In this document: piece by piece, positions 37,274 to 49,900 of the stretch
Numbering within the stretch: position 1 is the stretch's first letter
Layout: every line of letters starts with the position of its first letter
NCBI GenBank assembly: GCA_022036555.1
Contig: CM039141.1
Coordinates: 12,389,430-12,453,429 of the forward strand
Source of the DNA: Microstegium vimineum
Lineage: Eukaryota; Streptophyta; Magnoliopsida; Poales; Poaceae
DNA: 64,000 bases
Reading direction: 5' to 3'
Notes under the pieces: generated by a model
What the model was told of the DNA's origin: nothing
The model's database searches: none
The model's input: the letters and a program-made list of their open reading frames with translations, nothing else
Made by a program: the position numbers and the translations under genes

Positions 37274-38507
37274 ATGGCTGCCTCGCGTTACGAACAAGCT
37301 CTCGCTCTCGCTCTCCTGTGCGCCAGCTGCCTGCTGCTGCCTGCTGGCGTCCGGCGGCCGCGTGGACGTGGAAGACATGCTGATGATGGACCGGTTCCGC
37401 GCGTGGCAAGCCACGTACAACCGCTCGTACTCGTACGCGACCGCCGCGGAGCGTCTGCACCGGTTCGAGGTGTACCGCCAGAACATGGAGCTCATCGAGG
37501 CCACGAACCGGCGCGCCGGGCTGTCGTACCAGCTCGGTGAGACCCCGTTCACGGACCTCACCAGCGAGGAGTTCCTCGCCACGCACACCATGCCGCGCCG
37601 GCGCACACCCGAGGCCGCCGCACGGCACCGGCCGGAGCTCATCACAACGCGCGCTGGCCCCGTCAGCGACGGCGACGGCCGCCACTGGAACGACACGACG
37701 ACGACGGACCTCGACGTCGACGTCCCAGAAAGCGTGGACTGGAGGACTAAGGGCGCGGTCACGCCGGTCAAGAACCAAGGACTTTGTGGTATAGTAATAA
37801 CGAACAATACGATACGATACATGATGATATATAGATGATCGACGACGATATGCATGATGCCGCCGGCCCCTCTGGCGATCTCTCCTTGCATTATTACAGG
37901 CAGTTGCTGGACATTCGCGACGGTGGCGTCCATCGAAGGTCTACACAAGATAAGGACGGGGCACCTCGTCACCCTCTCGGAGCAAGAGCTCCTTGACTGC
38001 TCGAGGTCCCCACCCAACAACGGCTGCGACGGCGGCGACCCAGGGGTAGCCATGGACTGGGTGGCGGCTAACGGCGGCCTGACCACGGAGTCCGACTACC
38101 CGTACGAGGGGAAGCAGGGCGATTGCAAGCCCGACAAGGCGCGCAACCACGTCGCCAAGATCGGAGGCAGGAAGGATGTGGATGCGATTCATGCGAACAA
38201 CGAGGCCGCTCTGGAGGTCGCCGTGGCGCGCAACCCTGTCGCCGTGGGCATCAATGCGGAACCCATCCTCCAGCACTACAAGCGCGGGGTGTTCAATGGC
38301 CCCTGCGATCCGGCGGAGATCAACCACGCCGTCACCGTTGTCGGGTACGGTGCCGAATCTGGCGGCGGCGGCCGCAAGTACTGGGTCGTCAAGAACTCGT
38401 GGGGCCAAGACTGGGGCGAGAAGGGATACTTTCGCTTCGAGAGGCGCGTCAAGGATGCCAGAGGCACGTGCGGTATAGCCATGGAGGCAAGCTACCCGGT
38501 GATGTGA
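37274..38507 (+). pseudogene. Papain-like cysteine protease (C1A), frame break in the signal peptide
   Basis: Secreted or vacuolar endopeptidase of the SAG12/ervatamin-like group. Exons are 37274-37788 and 37900-38507, joined in phase inside a glycine codon next to the active site. The ATG at 37274 opens a signal peptide (MAASRYEQALALALLCASC), but the I29 inhibitor domain (RFEVYRQNMELIEATN, an ERFNIN-type motif) and the protease run in another frame from about 37343. One extra base in the CTG-rich stretch 37331-37345 explains this. The mature domain is complete: oxyanion Gln and catalytic Cys in KNQGLCGSCW, His in INHAVTVVGYG, Asn in VVKNSWGQDWG, and ending at TGA 38505-38507. There is no granulin domain. 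If the sequence is right, only a start at 37377 remains, without a signal peptide; a sequence error is the other explanation. Confidence 0.85.
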
Positions 38508-39204
38508 GCTCCCGGATCCCGGATCCCGTACGTCCGTCGCCGCCGTGCTTACATTCACGCGCCCTGCGCTTCCAGCACGTACATGCGCAGCAAGCCTATA
38601 CGACGTTGTAGTACTATACAATCATCATGAGGTGAAGAAGTCAGCTTGAAGCAGAACAGGCTGAAATAAACTCGACGCGGACGCGGCCAGTACTCAGCAC
38701 GTCGTCGTCGTCATTTGCCAATGTTATGTATAATCTTAAAAACTATATCTAATAATATATATGAGCGTCGATAAATTTTATAGAGTTAAATCTACCAGAT
38801 TTTCTACACATACGATACGGGCATACGGCTCAGTATACATTATTTATATATCATAAATCCTAAAACACAATAAAAACATATAGAAATCTGACAAAAAAAA
38901 TGTCAACAGAAAAATAATAAAAGTCTTTAAATATCCATCTACTTTAACTACAAATTTATCGTGCATTATAATGAAACCTAATTATGTTCGGGCATGGATC
39001 TAATTATAATAGGATAAATAGATGATATACCAAATAGCACTGCACTATGCCACTACGTACATAATACTCTCTTCGTTCCGGATGGTAAGGCGATTTGTTT
39101 TTTATACACTACTATAGATCCAAACATCACCGATGGCCCATCGTAACTGGATTGTATACGGTCGGCAGTTTAGTGTATTTCAGAGTGTTTGTAACATCAT
39201 GATG
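38508..39204. other. Protease 3' UTR and AT-rich intergenic DNA
   Basis: The first 200 bases are probably the 3' UTR. A fragment of a Stowaway left end (ctctcttcgttccggatgg) is at 39067, without a partner. Nothing else is recognised. Confidence 0.5.
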
Positions 39205-39206
39205 TA

Positions 39207-39458
39207 CTTCCTCCGTTTACTAATATAAGGCTACACGTATTTTAAAATTCAAATTTTGTTATCTTTGACTAACAATTAGCTTAATTATATCAAAAGTTTA
39301 TATTACAAAAGTAGTCACATTATATTTTTATTTAGAAGTATTTTCTAATGATCAAAGTTTTGTCCCTATAAATTATTATAAGAGAAATTATAGGTCAAAA
39401 TATATTTTTGAAGACCACACCAAATCAAATCGCGTCTTATATTCGGGGACGGAGGGAG
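39207..39458. mobile_element. Stowaway-type MITE
   Basis: The ends cttcctccgtttactaatat and cttatattcggggacggagg plus gag are inverted repeats, flanked by ta (39205-39206, 39459-39460). 252 bp, non-coding. Confidence 0.85.
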
Positions 39459-39460
39459 TA

Positions 39461-40571
39461 CCTAACTATAATCTTCGCTTAAACTGCTTCCAGCTTTTTT
39501 CTTGAACTGCTTCCAGCTTTTTTATATTAAACTTGTTTCGGCTTATTTAATCAGTCGGAATCAGCCGGCTTTTCTACCAGCCGAACTGGACATTAGTTAG
39601 TTATTATATAATGTATAAGGTATATACTTCATCCGATCAAAAATATATCTAGCATAATATAAAAGCCTATTATATTATGTAAAAAAGTATATATTTGAAT
39701 CCACCAAAAAAGTATATATTTTTAAAATATATATTTTTATAATAAATCTATATTTATGAATCACAGTACACGGGTAGACACTCATGTCTCTATAAATACA
39801 ATCACGCATATCGATCTGACCCATATACAAGTATATTGACGATAGACTAAGCCTCTTTGCTCAAGCCTGTTGTGATTAATAAACATTCATTCAGTTGCCT
39901 AGTTCAGCTAACCCTTTTGAGACTCTAGGTAGGAGTACCCTTCTTCAAGGAGATTATCATATTAAATTATTAATGAGTTGGAAGATTTGGACATCAAGGA
40001 ACTATTTTATCTTCAATGGTGTTGCTCCTTCAATCAATTGGAACTCGCAAACTACTTTTCAAGAATAATGGTTGACAACAAAAAGTGTACTACATGTATA
40101 AAGGACCCCACCACGAGGTTCTGGGCATCAAGATAATCAAAACAACATTCGATCATCGCGTTTGGAGTTCGGACAAAGAAAGGAGGATTTTGGGCCTAGC
40201 CTGCCAAAAGTTATTTCTCTTTAAAGGGTCTGTCTTGCCTGTTTAGCTAATTTTCCTGCATAGTTTGCACATTGCACACAGTTATAGTAAATTGAATTAG
40301 TAGTGCTCACCATCCGTGAGATGTAAGATAGTTGTTTCGGGTCGGTCTCTTTGAGCTCAAGTTAAGCTTGCATGCACACACTCAACAACAAACTCACATC
40401 TACAGAGACGGGGCGAGCAGGGGACATGTCCCTCTCCCCGATGCGTAGACAAAAATGGAGAACCCCTATAATTTCTAGGTTACAAATACGGACAAATTAA
40501 GGCTCAAATGAAAAAATAAGTTTCTTTTATTTTCCTTTGCAAAAAAGTTACTTCTATGTGTTATCATAAAA

Positions 40572-40617
<46 letters not shown>

Positions 40618-41194
40618 TAGTTATTATATTTTGTCTCACTACACTAGCCCTCTTTTCTCATTTCGCTAGTTTCGTCACTGCACATCTATACCTTTCAACA
40701 TGGATCATGGTTGTGAGTTACTCAATGAATGAATGTCATGTTTGCCTTAGCATATAGATCGGACAGTTATCGACATTGCCTATTGCCAACATTGATAATG
40801 CTTGTCCTGCGACCTTCCTTAGGGCTTCTCTGGAGCGAGAAACACTTGCACTTGTACTACTGGAGGGCATGTGCCCTTGAGGGCATGTGCTCCTAGCACA
40901 AATACCGTTGGATTCACAATGAGATGTGCACACACACATCGGTACACGTGCTAAGAGCACATGCCCTAAAGGATAAAAAAAAAATTGTGTTCTCGTCGCC
41001 TGCACTGTTGGCCCATCATAGCCGGATTGTATACGGCTAGCAGTGATGCATCTTCATTGTCGGTTTATGCTTTGACGAGTAAAATAATGATTGAGAGTAG
41101 TAATTACACTTAGTGGATATGATGTGGATAGCTTTTATTAGAGGAAGATGATGGGATAGTGTGGGATGTGATGTGGATGGCTTGTTTTCATTAA
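39461..41194. repeat. Intergenic DNA with microsatellite and minisatellite
   Basis: A pure (TA)n run lies at about 40573-40615. The phrase ggcccatc..tagccggattg at 41010-41030 also occurs, slightly changed, at 39136-39160, so both may come from one repeat family. From about 41070 to the Harbinger border a minisatellite begins (gatgatgtggatggcttg-type units) that resumes on the other side at 62759. No coding gene is seen. Confidence 0.55.
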
Positions 41195-41836
41195 GGGCCT
41201 GTTTGGCTCCCAGAATTGAATCACTTTCTTTGAATCAAATTCTAGGAATTGATTTGTGTAGAATTGAATCAGCTGGAAACTGATTCATTTCCATTATTCT
41301 TGTTTGGATGCAAATAGAATTGAATTCCTAGAATTAAAATGAAAATGTTGCTTGGCTAACTTGGATCAAGAATTGAACCCAGTTAATGCAGCTAGGGGTA
41401 CGTCTCCATAAATAGAAGAATGTATGTATGCAATCACCACAATTTGAGACACAAAGAACCCAATATAAGTTACATACAAGATCCATCGATTACAGAACAT
41501 ATGCTGCAGTGGGTGTTCACTCTGAGAAGCCATTAACTTATATATGCTGCAGTGAACACGTCTATCCATATCTAGCCATAAATAGTTGTACACATAAATG
41601 ATGCACAACTATCACATAATATAGTACACATAAATAGTTGTACATCAATATTCTTCAAATTTGCAAGCATCACAGGCGACCATCACATATCTAGCCATGA
41701 CATAAATAGTATATCATATTCAAATATTCCTCACTCACTCTCCATAACAGTAGATTACATGAGGTAGCAGGTACATGATACAAGGTCCATCACTCAAATA
41801 TTCCTCACTCACTCTCCATCACAGCTGATTACACAA

Positions 41837-43822
41837 TCACTTATTAAGTTGCTTTAGTAGCCATTTCTTCCTCATGTGCATTAGTAAGGCTATCATTGAC
41901 TCAAATTTGCGAGCATCACACGTGAGGATGTCATACAAGTCCAACTCAGTGTCAGAGTCAAGGCTTTCTACATCCTTTAGTGCTGCAAGTACTTCAGACG
42001 ACGAAGGAGGCTTTGGTGGTTCATCATCCTGGAGCACTGTCTTGAACATGTCTAACTTTTCACACCACATTGATGTAAACGAATCATCTGATCTTTGCCT
42101 CTTCAAACTTCCAGAGGTTGTTGATGACCTAGTTGGATCTTTGACGATACCACCTTCTTTAACCATCTCTCTTGAACTCTCAGATGTTGTACGGGCCGCC
42201 TCTCCATTTGCATGATCCTTACAGTAGACTAGACTGATCGACTCCCAGTGCTTGATGATTTTGTTTCTGTAGCCTTTCGCTTCCTTGTTTTTCCTGTAGA
42301 GATAGATATAGTTAAACATCCATCACTACTAATTGTATCAAAATGAGAAGATAGAATTGTCTGGTTGCATTAAAGAGAGTTGTAATAAAGCTAGACAGTA
42401 GTGGAAATTCATACAGATCATAGTTATAAAGCAAATTGTTCCAGTTCAGTTAGACAGAGAGAACTGTAATAATGGAGACAGTAAAGCTAGAGAACTGTAG
42501 TAAATGTAGAGAACTGTAGTAAAGCTAATGAATCATGTTTGCTAATGATCTAACTAAGAGAATGCCACAGTGTTGACATCTGACTATGAAAGACAAAACC
42601 TGTAGCCTACTACTAGTACTACCACCTCTGTAATCATGTCCCCATGCATACACGACCCGGACAGTACTGACCAAGATGTGGCTTAGACTATGGCTTAGCA
42701 GGAGCAATCTCAAGCTGAAGATCTTAATAAGGAAAACAGCAGGTGCACTTGAGTCTACATAATTTGGGCGGCAGGTTCTATATATCACAACTATCATCTC
42801 AGAAATCACAAAAAGAAACTATCATCTCAGATTGCTCATATCATTCCACAATTCCAATTTACTCAAAAACTATCTTGTGAGACATGAAAGTAACAGGCTT
42901 ATAAGTAACAGCAGACCTACTAAGATTTACGAGTAACAGCAGACCTACTAAGATTTACAAGTAACAACAGACCTACTAAGATTTACAAGTAACAGGCTTA
43001 CAAGTAACAATAGTTCTACTCAAAACTATTTCTGACATCTAAAATTTACAAGTAACAGCAGACCTACTAAGAAATCATCTGTGATCAGCTTGAACCTAGA
43101 ATGTAAAACAGCAGACATGAAAGTTGCACTAGAATGTAGGTACTCCAACAAGCAAGAATAATATATCATGGTACTGACAGATTTTAACTCTCAGAAACCT
43201 TAGAAAGCACACATCTAAAATTTTCACATACCTCATGCAAACTTATAATATTATTCTCAGAAACTTATAATGAGTGAATCAAAACTGAATAGTAATACTA
43301 GAATGGTAAAGCATGCAAACTTATAATGAGTGAATCAAAACTGAATAGTAAAAAAAACAGCAGGTGTATCAAAACAACAGGCTACTAGGATCATTTTAAG
43401 ACCATTCATGCCATGAATATAGTATCACTATAAGTGACTGAATCCACATGTATCAAAACTGCAAACTTAAGACAAGCATTTGATATACCTCAATATAGGA
43501 TTCCCATGCAGCTTCACTATCAATTGAAAGTCTGTTCTTGTCCCAATCCCAACCAAAACCACTTGTAGATAACATGCCATTGACAATAGTATAGTGCTTG
43601 TCGAATGTCTTACTCATGGACTCAATGTTGCTCTTTGTGATGTTGACTCCACATTTTTCACGAACATTATTAATTGCAACTGTGTAAACATGTGACTTCC
43701 ATCCATTTTGACACCTATCCCCTTTATTGTAGTACTCCACAAGAGTGTCCAGCAACACTTTATCCATGTCATCATCCCATGGAACATAACCCCTTGATGA
43801 TGTCTTACCCTTGTCTACGTCC
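41837..43822 (-). pseudogene. Harbinger Myb/SANT-like DNA-binding partner (ORF1)
   Basis: In this superfamily a Myb/SANT-like protein works with the transposase to bind the element ends. The N-terminal exon runs from about 43822 down to a donor at 43488 and contains GYVPWDDDMDKVLLDTLVEY, then NGWKSHVYTVAI and GFGWDWDKNRL, typical of this family. The C-terminal exon is 42293-41837 (NKEAKGYRNKIIKHWESISL, then an acidic, serine-rich tail) and ends at the stop 41837-41839. With the best donor (43489/43488) and acceptor (42294/42293) the phases differ by one base, so either another small exon exists or the gene is frameshifted. The intron contains a tandem repeat (42890-43070). Confidence 0.7.
42890..43070. 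repeat. Tandem minisatellite in Harbinger intron
   Basis: Units close to agtaacagcagacctactaa followed by gatttac (about 28 bp) are repeated at least three times in a row, with further diverged units (agtaacaggctta) around them. Confidence 0.8.
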
Positions 43823-43882
43823 TGCAGTAAAAAGAAGTTACAATGGTCAATATAGCCATACCAAAACTAAACATGCAAACAT

Positions 43883-45222
43883 TTAGATATGCAAAAAGAC
43901 AATAAAATTATCATACATTTGAGCACGCCTTGCTTGGTAATCAACAAACATATTACTAGCTTTAGTGTCTCTAAAATTAGTCCATTGAGTGGTTGATTGG
44001 ACTTGTGTAATCATATTTTGCTCTCCTTGAGCTTCAATGGGAGCAACAACAATTACATTATCAACTTCATTGATAAGCAACTCATCCATGTCCCTTTGCT
44101 TATCAAGTAGAAAGTTGTGTAATATGCAACATGCATTTATAATTCTATTCTGAACAAGGTTAGTAGTATAAGTTAATCAAATTATTAGTCGATAAAAATA
44201 TGAGTTGCTTGTCAATATAGGATTTTATTTTATACCTGATTTTTTAAGTCAAAATACGAGTTGGTTCTTAATATAGCCCACCTCATCTTCAATAGCCCAA
44301 ACATTCTTTCTATCATGTTTTGGGCCTTTGCATGGCGCAAGTTGAAAAGCTCCCTTGCATTAGATGGATTGTATCCTTGGGCATCCCACTCCTTCAAGTG
44401 ATAGCATGTGGATTGATATGGGGCAAGGAATCCAGGACAATTTGTGTATCCAACATCTACTAGATAGTATTTACCACTTGGGACAGTAAATGCATCCTCC
44501 CGAGACATAGCGTCTCACAAAACCCGAGAATCTGAAGCTGATCGTTCCCATCCCGCGAAGACATAAAGAAACCTCATATTCCAGTCACAAACCCCTAAAG
44601 CATTGGTTGTAATCTGCTGCTTCCTATTTCTATACCTTCCTTGGTCAACTAGTGGCACAGATACATCAATATGTGTGCCATCTAGTGCACCAAGGCAATC
44701 ATCAAACCATTTCCACTTGGGATCTTGAGGTTGAACAACTGTAGAACCAGGAAGCTTAATAAACTCATGGCTCAAAGAGAGAACAGCTTGAAGCACTTCA
44801 TTGAAATGTCGACTTATTGGTTCAAGAGACCACCCATAAGTGCTATGGATTACCCTCATTTTCACTCCATGGGCTAGTATGAGCAAAAAGATTGCCAACT
44901 TTTCTTCTACTGACACGTTTAGGGTATCCTGCAGATCACACCTCTCCCTTAAGATGGCACAAAGGTCAGGAAAAGAGGCATTCGTTAGGCGGAAACTGTC
45001 ATAACAATATGTGTTCGATCCTTGGTATAGATTTCTTAATATTTGTTTTCTCTCTTGAACCATTCTCTCTAAAACCTCATCGACATCTGCTAGGTGTCTA
45101 GGTCTTCTTCGATGATACCTCTTTGCAATCAAGGCCATCATTGAAACTACCATTGCAACGACAACTCTCTTTCTCTTTCTTCTCCTCCTCCTTTCCTCCT
45201 CACTTATATGGTTAGAAACCAA
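43883..45222 (-). pseudogene. HARBI1-type DDE transposase with one in-frame stop
   Basis: Nuclease-family transposase that cuts and pastes the element. Exons 45222-44236 and 44149-43883 join in phase, 417 codons in all. The N-terminal half has a helical DNA-binding region; the first catalytic Asp is in LGALDGTHIDVSVP. The segment WERSASDSRVL is followed by TGA at 44515-44517 (codon 236), and the frame then continues with DAMSREDAF, LVDVGYTNCPGFLAPYQ, and the catalytic Glu region NMIERMFGLLK. The second exon gives NRIINACCILHNF and ends with WTNFRDTKASNMF. A TGA where the family carries Arg fits CpG deamination. The rest of the frame is open, so the stop is recent. Confidence 0.9.
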
Positions 45223-45541
45223 TTGTGTGTAATGATCTGAGATCTAAAACATGTATTTATATGTCAATTACACATGCTAGTTGATCCACATCGGCATATA
45301 TTGTACAATAAATACATATATATACATGTAAATACATTGTAATTTGGGTCTAAGTTGCACATATATTAAGTTGTAGAATTTAGGCATGTTTTATGATGTT
45401 GTATAGTACACAGTCACTAGAGTCAAAGACATGTGTGGTTGGGGTGAATCGAAATGCAACCAAATAGGCCATTAGCTGGTTTGTCATATTTGATTCAATT
45501 TAGCTGTCAACAGGCGATGATCAGCAAGCAGGTACAGATTA

Positions 45542-45546
45542 CAGTG
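45542..45546. repeat. Left target duplication of the nested LTR retrotransposon
   Basis: cagtg here equals cagtg at 58352-58356, immediately outside the two LTRs. Confidence 0.9.
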
Positions 45547-46567
45547 TGTTGACACAAAAAACGTTAGGATCTGCGAACACCTCGGACTTATACCCGAAAT
45601 TCGATATCCAAGGCGTGCCAGTCGATTTGACCAGTTAATCGACAAGGACGATAACTAGAACAAGATTCAATCAAGACAACAGCGATGCGCCCGGATGCCG
45701 AGATTGGGACTTGATCAGGATAACTAGAGCAGAGCTGAACGAGACAACAGCGATGCGCCCGGATGTCAAAGCTCAGAGGTACTCCCACGCGGAACTTACA
45801 AGGATTTGACGGATATCAAGATGATGCAGCCCGTCGAAGCTTGAAGAACTCGTAGATAAACTAAGACTAATGCAATAAAGGGTAAATTGAGATAAAAGTA
45901 GAATAAGAGTAAATTGATTTGTTTTTTATTGGATTCATTCTTTTTACACGCAGCCCTTGGGCACATATTTATACTCCCGCATGGAGAGTTGTACAGAGAC
46001 ACGACCCGTACCTTTCCTAAAACAAACTCCTAACTTTAAGGAAACTGACTCGTGCAGGAGTCGGACCTAAAATAACAATATTATTTTCCTAAACAAACAC
46101 ACCTATTTTAAAGGAAAACAAACGACTCGTGCAAGAGTCGGACTCAAACTACCATAATAATACTGGTATAAAGTCTCCAGTTTCCTTATCTTCGCTTCGA
46201 TGAAAACTTTCCATCGGCAGACCGCTTCAATCCGCTATTTCCTTCTTTCGCCACCAGCCATCTTCTGCCGATGTCAACTGCCACATCACCCTGTGTCCCT
46301 CGGCACTCCATGTCTGTCGGCATCATCTCTTCATCGGCAATCGGCATCGGCAACATTGGCAATCGGCCTCTACAGTTCTGGTGACAACCATTCAACTCCC
46401 ATCGGCAACGTCTGAAACTTCCAACTTTCATCGGCAACACACTTGGCCTCTTACAGTACATTCCCATCGACAATACTGACCTATGCCTTCCCGATGTCGA
46501 TGGAAAACGGCTGCCGATTAACACAAGTCTTAGCTCATTTGACACGTGCCGAAAAACGGTGTCAACA
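45547..46567 (-). repeat. 3' LTR of nested retrotransposon
   Basis: Begins tgttgacacaaaaaacgtta and ends aaacggtgtcaaca, so the TG..CA ends and short inverted termini tgttgacac/gtgtcaaca are intact. It pairs with 57329-58351. It contains many copies of atcggca or its complement, mostly at 46200-46530. Confidence 0.95.
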
Positions 46568-46570
46568 TAT

Positions 46571-46585
46571 GCCCCCCAATTTCGG
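46571..46585 (-). promoter_or_regulatory. Polypurine tract
   Basis: Next to the 3' LTR the plus strand reads gccccccaatttc; on the element's own strand this is a purine tract with six G, the expected primer for plus-strand DNA synthesis. Confidence 0.75.
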
Positions 46586-46992
46586 AGTGTAGAATATTTT
46601 ACGCGCCGAAATTCTCTCCACTGTAGCCGTTTTCTCCGAGATAACTGCACAACTTCCTCAATCCCCGCGCGCAGAATCGCAATTCATTAATAAAATTCCT
46701 CGATCATAGCACAAACAGTTGCAAACCTGACAATATCTCCTTGATTATCGCGCACATCCACCGCAGGCCTTTCCACATTCCTGTACAGTATGAGCAGAAA
46801 TTCTAAAATACCCCTGACCCAGGTCTATAAAGTTACCACGACCCGACTTACTTCTTACCCTGGGCCTACTTTCGCTTTTCACCTGCCTTCGTCTTCAACC
46901 TTCGACGACGTCTCCGAAGAACAGCCTCTCGAGCTCGAGCAACAGTACTCTCCCCCAAGCCAAGCACGAACCGCAAGAACTCTCCAGCTCTA

Positions 46993-49900
46993 ATGGCGAT
47001 CCAAGTCGACATCCCTAAGGTAAATCCATTTCCCCCTTACTCTTTTTGCAAGTCCCTTGTCCGTATGAATCTATAACCTTCCCCTTTCCTTCTTTGATTC
47101 TTTCTTCTCTTTTCTTTTGGAAACCTAGGAACTGTACAACAAAGTAGTAATCTCTCTCGAGCAGTCCAGCTTCACCTGCCTAGGCCCAATGGGAAATCCT
47201 AACCCTAGCTATCTGATCAATGCGGAAGCCAACCATATTCCATTAAGATCTGAAAGCTTTAGTTTAGGGTTATGGAAGGACGCCTTCCGTTCATGGCCCA
47301 AGCCCACCAAGGGGTGGAAGAACTGGTACCTTAGAGTCATTAGAACACAGCAAGTCCACAGGTCAGAGCGCAATCTGGATCAGTGCATCAGGCTCTCCAT
47401 TGTCGATATGGAGAAAAACGAGAACATGCTGATAGCGGCCTCCTACTTCTGGTCTGACACCATGAACGCCTTCTTATTCAGACATGGACCAGCCACCCCT
47501 ACCCTCGCCGATGTGCACATGCTGACCGGCCTTGATGTTTCTTCCGATGATGTCTCAACTTTATTTCATCGGAAAGCTGAACATAGAGTGAATACACGGA
47601 ACATCGGCGGCTGGACCGGTTACATCCAAGAGCACCAAAAGACTGGATCGGTAGGCCAAAGGGAGCATGCCACCTTTCTGAACATGTGGCTAGAGAAATT
47701 TATCTTCTGTGGCAAAACTGTTGGACCGACCACCATGTACCTCCCAGCAGCAGAGCTCTTAGCCAATGGAACAAGACTCCCTCTCGACCGATATCTTCTT
47801 GGATCGGTATACCGCCTTCTACACCAAGTATCCAAGAAGTTACTGCTAGGTGAGCCCATCGGCAACCTCGGGGGTCCCTGGTGGTTCATCAACATGTGGT
47901 TGAATGCACACATGTACAAAGTCCTTCAGTTCGACTTGTTCGCTCAACAATTCCCAAGGGACATATCGGAAGATTACAAATATAGGGATGATGAATCGGC
48001 AACTCGTCCTCCACTCAACTTCGGAGAAGCTATCATAGTGCTACCAGGGACCGATGCCGATGCAGAGCAGTCCGGCATGTTTTTCCAGAAGTTTTACAAT
48101 GGAATTCCTGCTTCAGAATGGCTCTGGTGGCCATACATCGATGAAGACAATCAATTTCCGTTGTTGTTCAACCTTACCGATGGGAATGTGCCTCAAAATC
48201 AAATAATCATGAAGGCCAGTATTGTTCCCCGAGCTATCCTAGTCAATATTTTCGGAACTGGGAAGAATGCTCCTCCATCCTTCGAGTTCTACTACCCATC
48301 GACAGCAGCAAGACAACTGGCATTTGGCCAACTGCTGATCAAGCTCTGCTACTCCAAGGTGACAAAACCAAGGCAGACCATCTCCAGTGCCACGGACTAG
48401 AACAAAATCGTCAATCTTCCTCCCAATGCCGATACGTCAGATATTGACTTATCCTCCTGGGCACCAACATCCTTCATCACGAATGAATATAAATTCTGGT
48501 GGCAAGAATGGAGATGTCAATTATTTGCCAAGTCATCACACTACTATCGGCATATGATTGACGCCAACCACATCATCCCTGATGACGCAGTAAGTTTTTA
48601 ATCCCGATGCATTCCTCATTACTTTATTCTTATCATCGGCATCTGACCTCCTTACGCTCGACAGGTTGACGATCCGATCCCTAAGATGAGCAATAGTGGC
48701 AAGCCCTTCAACCTCCGAATGATGAGCCCTATATCACTCATCGGCAATAACGCCCCCATACTGGCTGCCTTCACCCCTCAGAAGGTACCCAAATCGACGC
48801 CTACAAAAATCAAGGCTACATCGGCTGCTGCTGCTGCCTTGACACGGGTTTTTGCAGTAAATCTCATCTTCACTCATACCGATCACATACTGTTTCATCG
48901 ACAACATTTTACTTTACGTAACTTGCACTAAATATTTTCAGGCAATGAGGTCATCGGCAGCTGCTCCAAGTACACAAGCATCTCCAAGTCCTGCTGCCGA
49001 TGCCCCCCAGGCTTCATCAAAACGGGTTGGTTCTCCTACCGCTGCACCGAGAAAGAAAAGGCGCCTGAGACTAGCCACCTCAGATACCGATGCGCCAGCA
49101 GTAGAACCATCATCGGTCCCCGCCCCTGATCAGCCACTGGACGACATCCCCGATCAGGAAATACCACCTACTGCAACAGCGGAAGCAACGTCGGCATCAG
49201 CACCTTCACTAGCTGAAATTCCAGATGAAAGAACAGCGTCGCCACTACAGGAGCCAACTACTACAACAGAAGCAACGCCAGCAACAACGCCACCAGCAAC
49301 AACGGCGTCAACTGCTTCCCCAACAGAAGCTCACTCATCGGCAACTGCTGTCGATCTCCAGGATGAGGTCGTACCATCCGACATGCCAAGTCTTAGGCAA
49401 GAAATTCGCTTTAAAATGGTAAGTTGGTTACCTAAAACCTGTAACATAACCTTATAATTGGCATATCGTAACTTCTTCTTTTTCAGGCCCAAGACTCCCC
49501 AGACAACATGTTTTCCTTCGGCATCAACCTCGAGGACGAGGATGAGCACCAAGAAGGCCCACTCGAGCAGACAGCCTATTCTCCTTTGCTATCAACATTC
49601 CCGATGATGATGAGGACGAACAAAGTTCTGCTCCAGCTCTATCGGCAGAGGTCAAATCCAAGCTCGAAGCACTGCTTTCCTTGTTGCAACAAGATACATC
49701 CCAGTTCATCCAGGATTCAACTGCAGCAAGGACAGCTTTCAAGGATATCCAAGGTCACCTCCCTGCCGATACAGAAGAAACACTCTTCCAGGCAACTTTC
49801 CTCGATAGTAAGCAACTCCAATACCAGAGGCTCTCCCGTCGCATAGCTGATAGGGCTGCCCAATCCCAGACGGAGGAAGAGAAGCTCAAGTTTAAAAGTA

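Noticed and set aside
37941..38621. Minus-strand frame of 226 codons over the protease
   Set aside because: Shadow of the papain-like exon 2; no motif of its own.
40573..40615. (TA)n run as a regulatory element
   Set aside because: Plain microsatellite with no gene nearby.
42890..43070. Tandem repeats as a CRISPR array
   Set aside because: Units are contiguous without unique spacers, in a plant transposon intron.
47620..47919. Minus-strand frame as a retrotransposon extra protein
   Set aside because: Shadow of the plant-mobile-domain exon on the plus strand.
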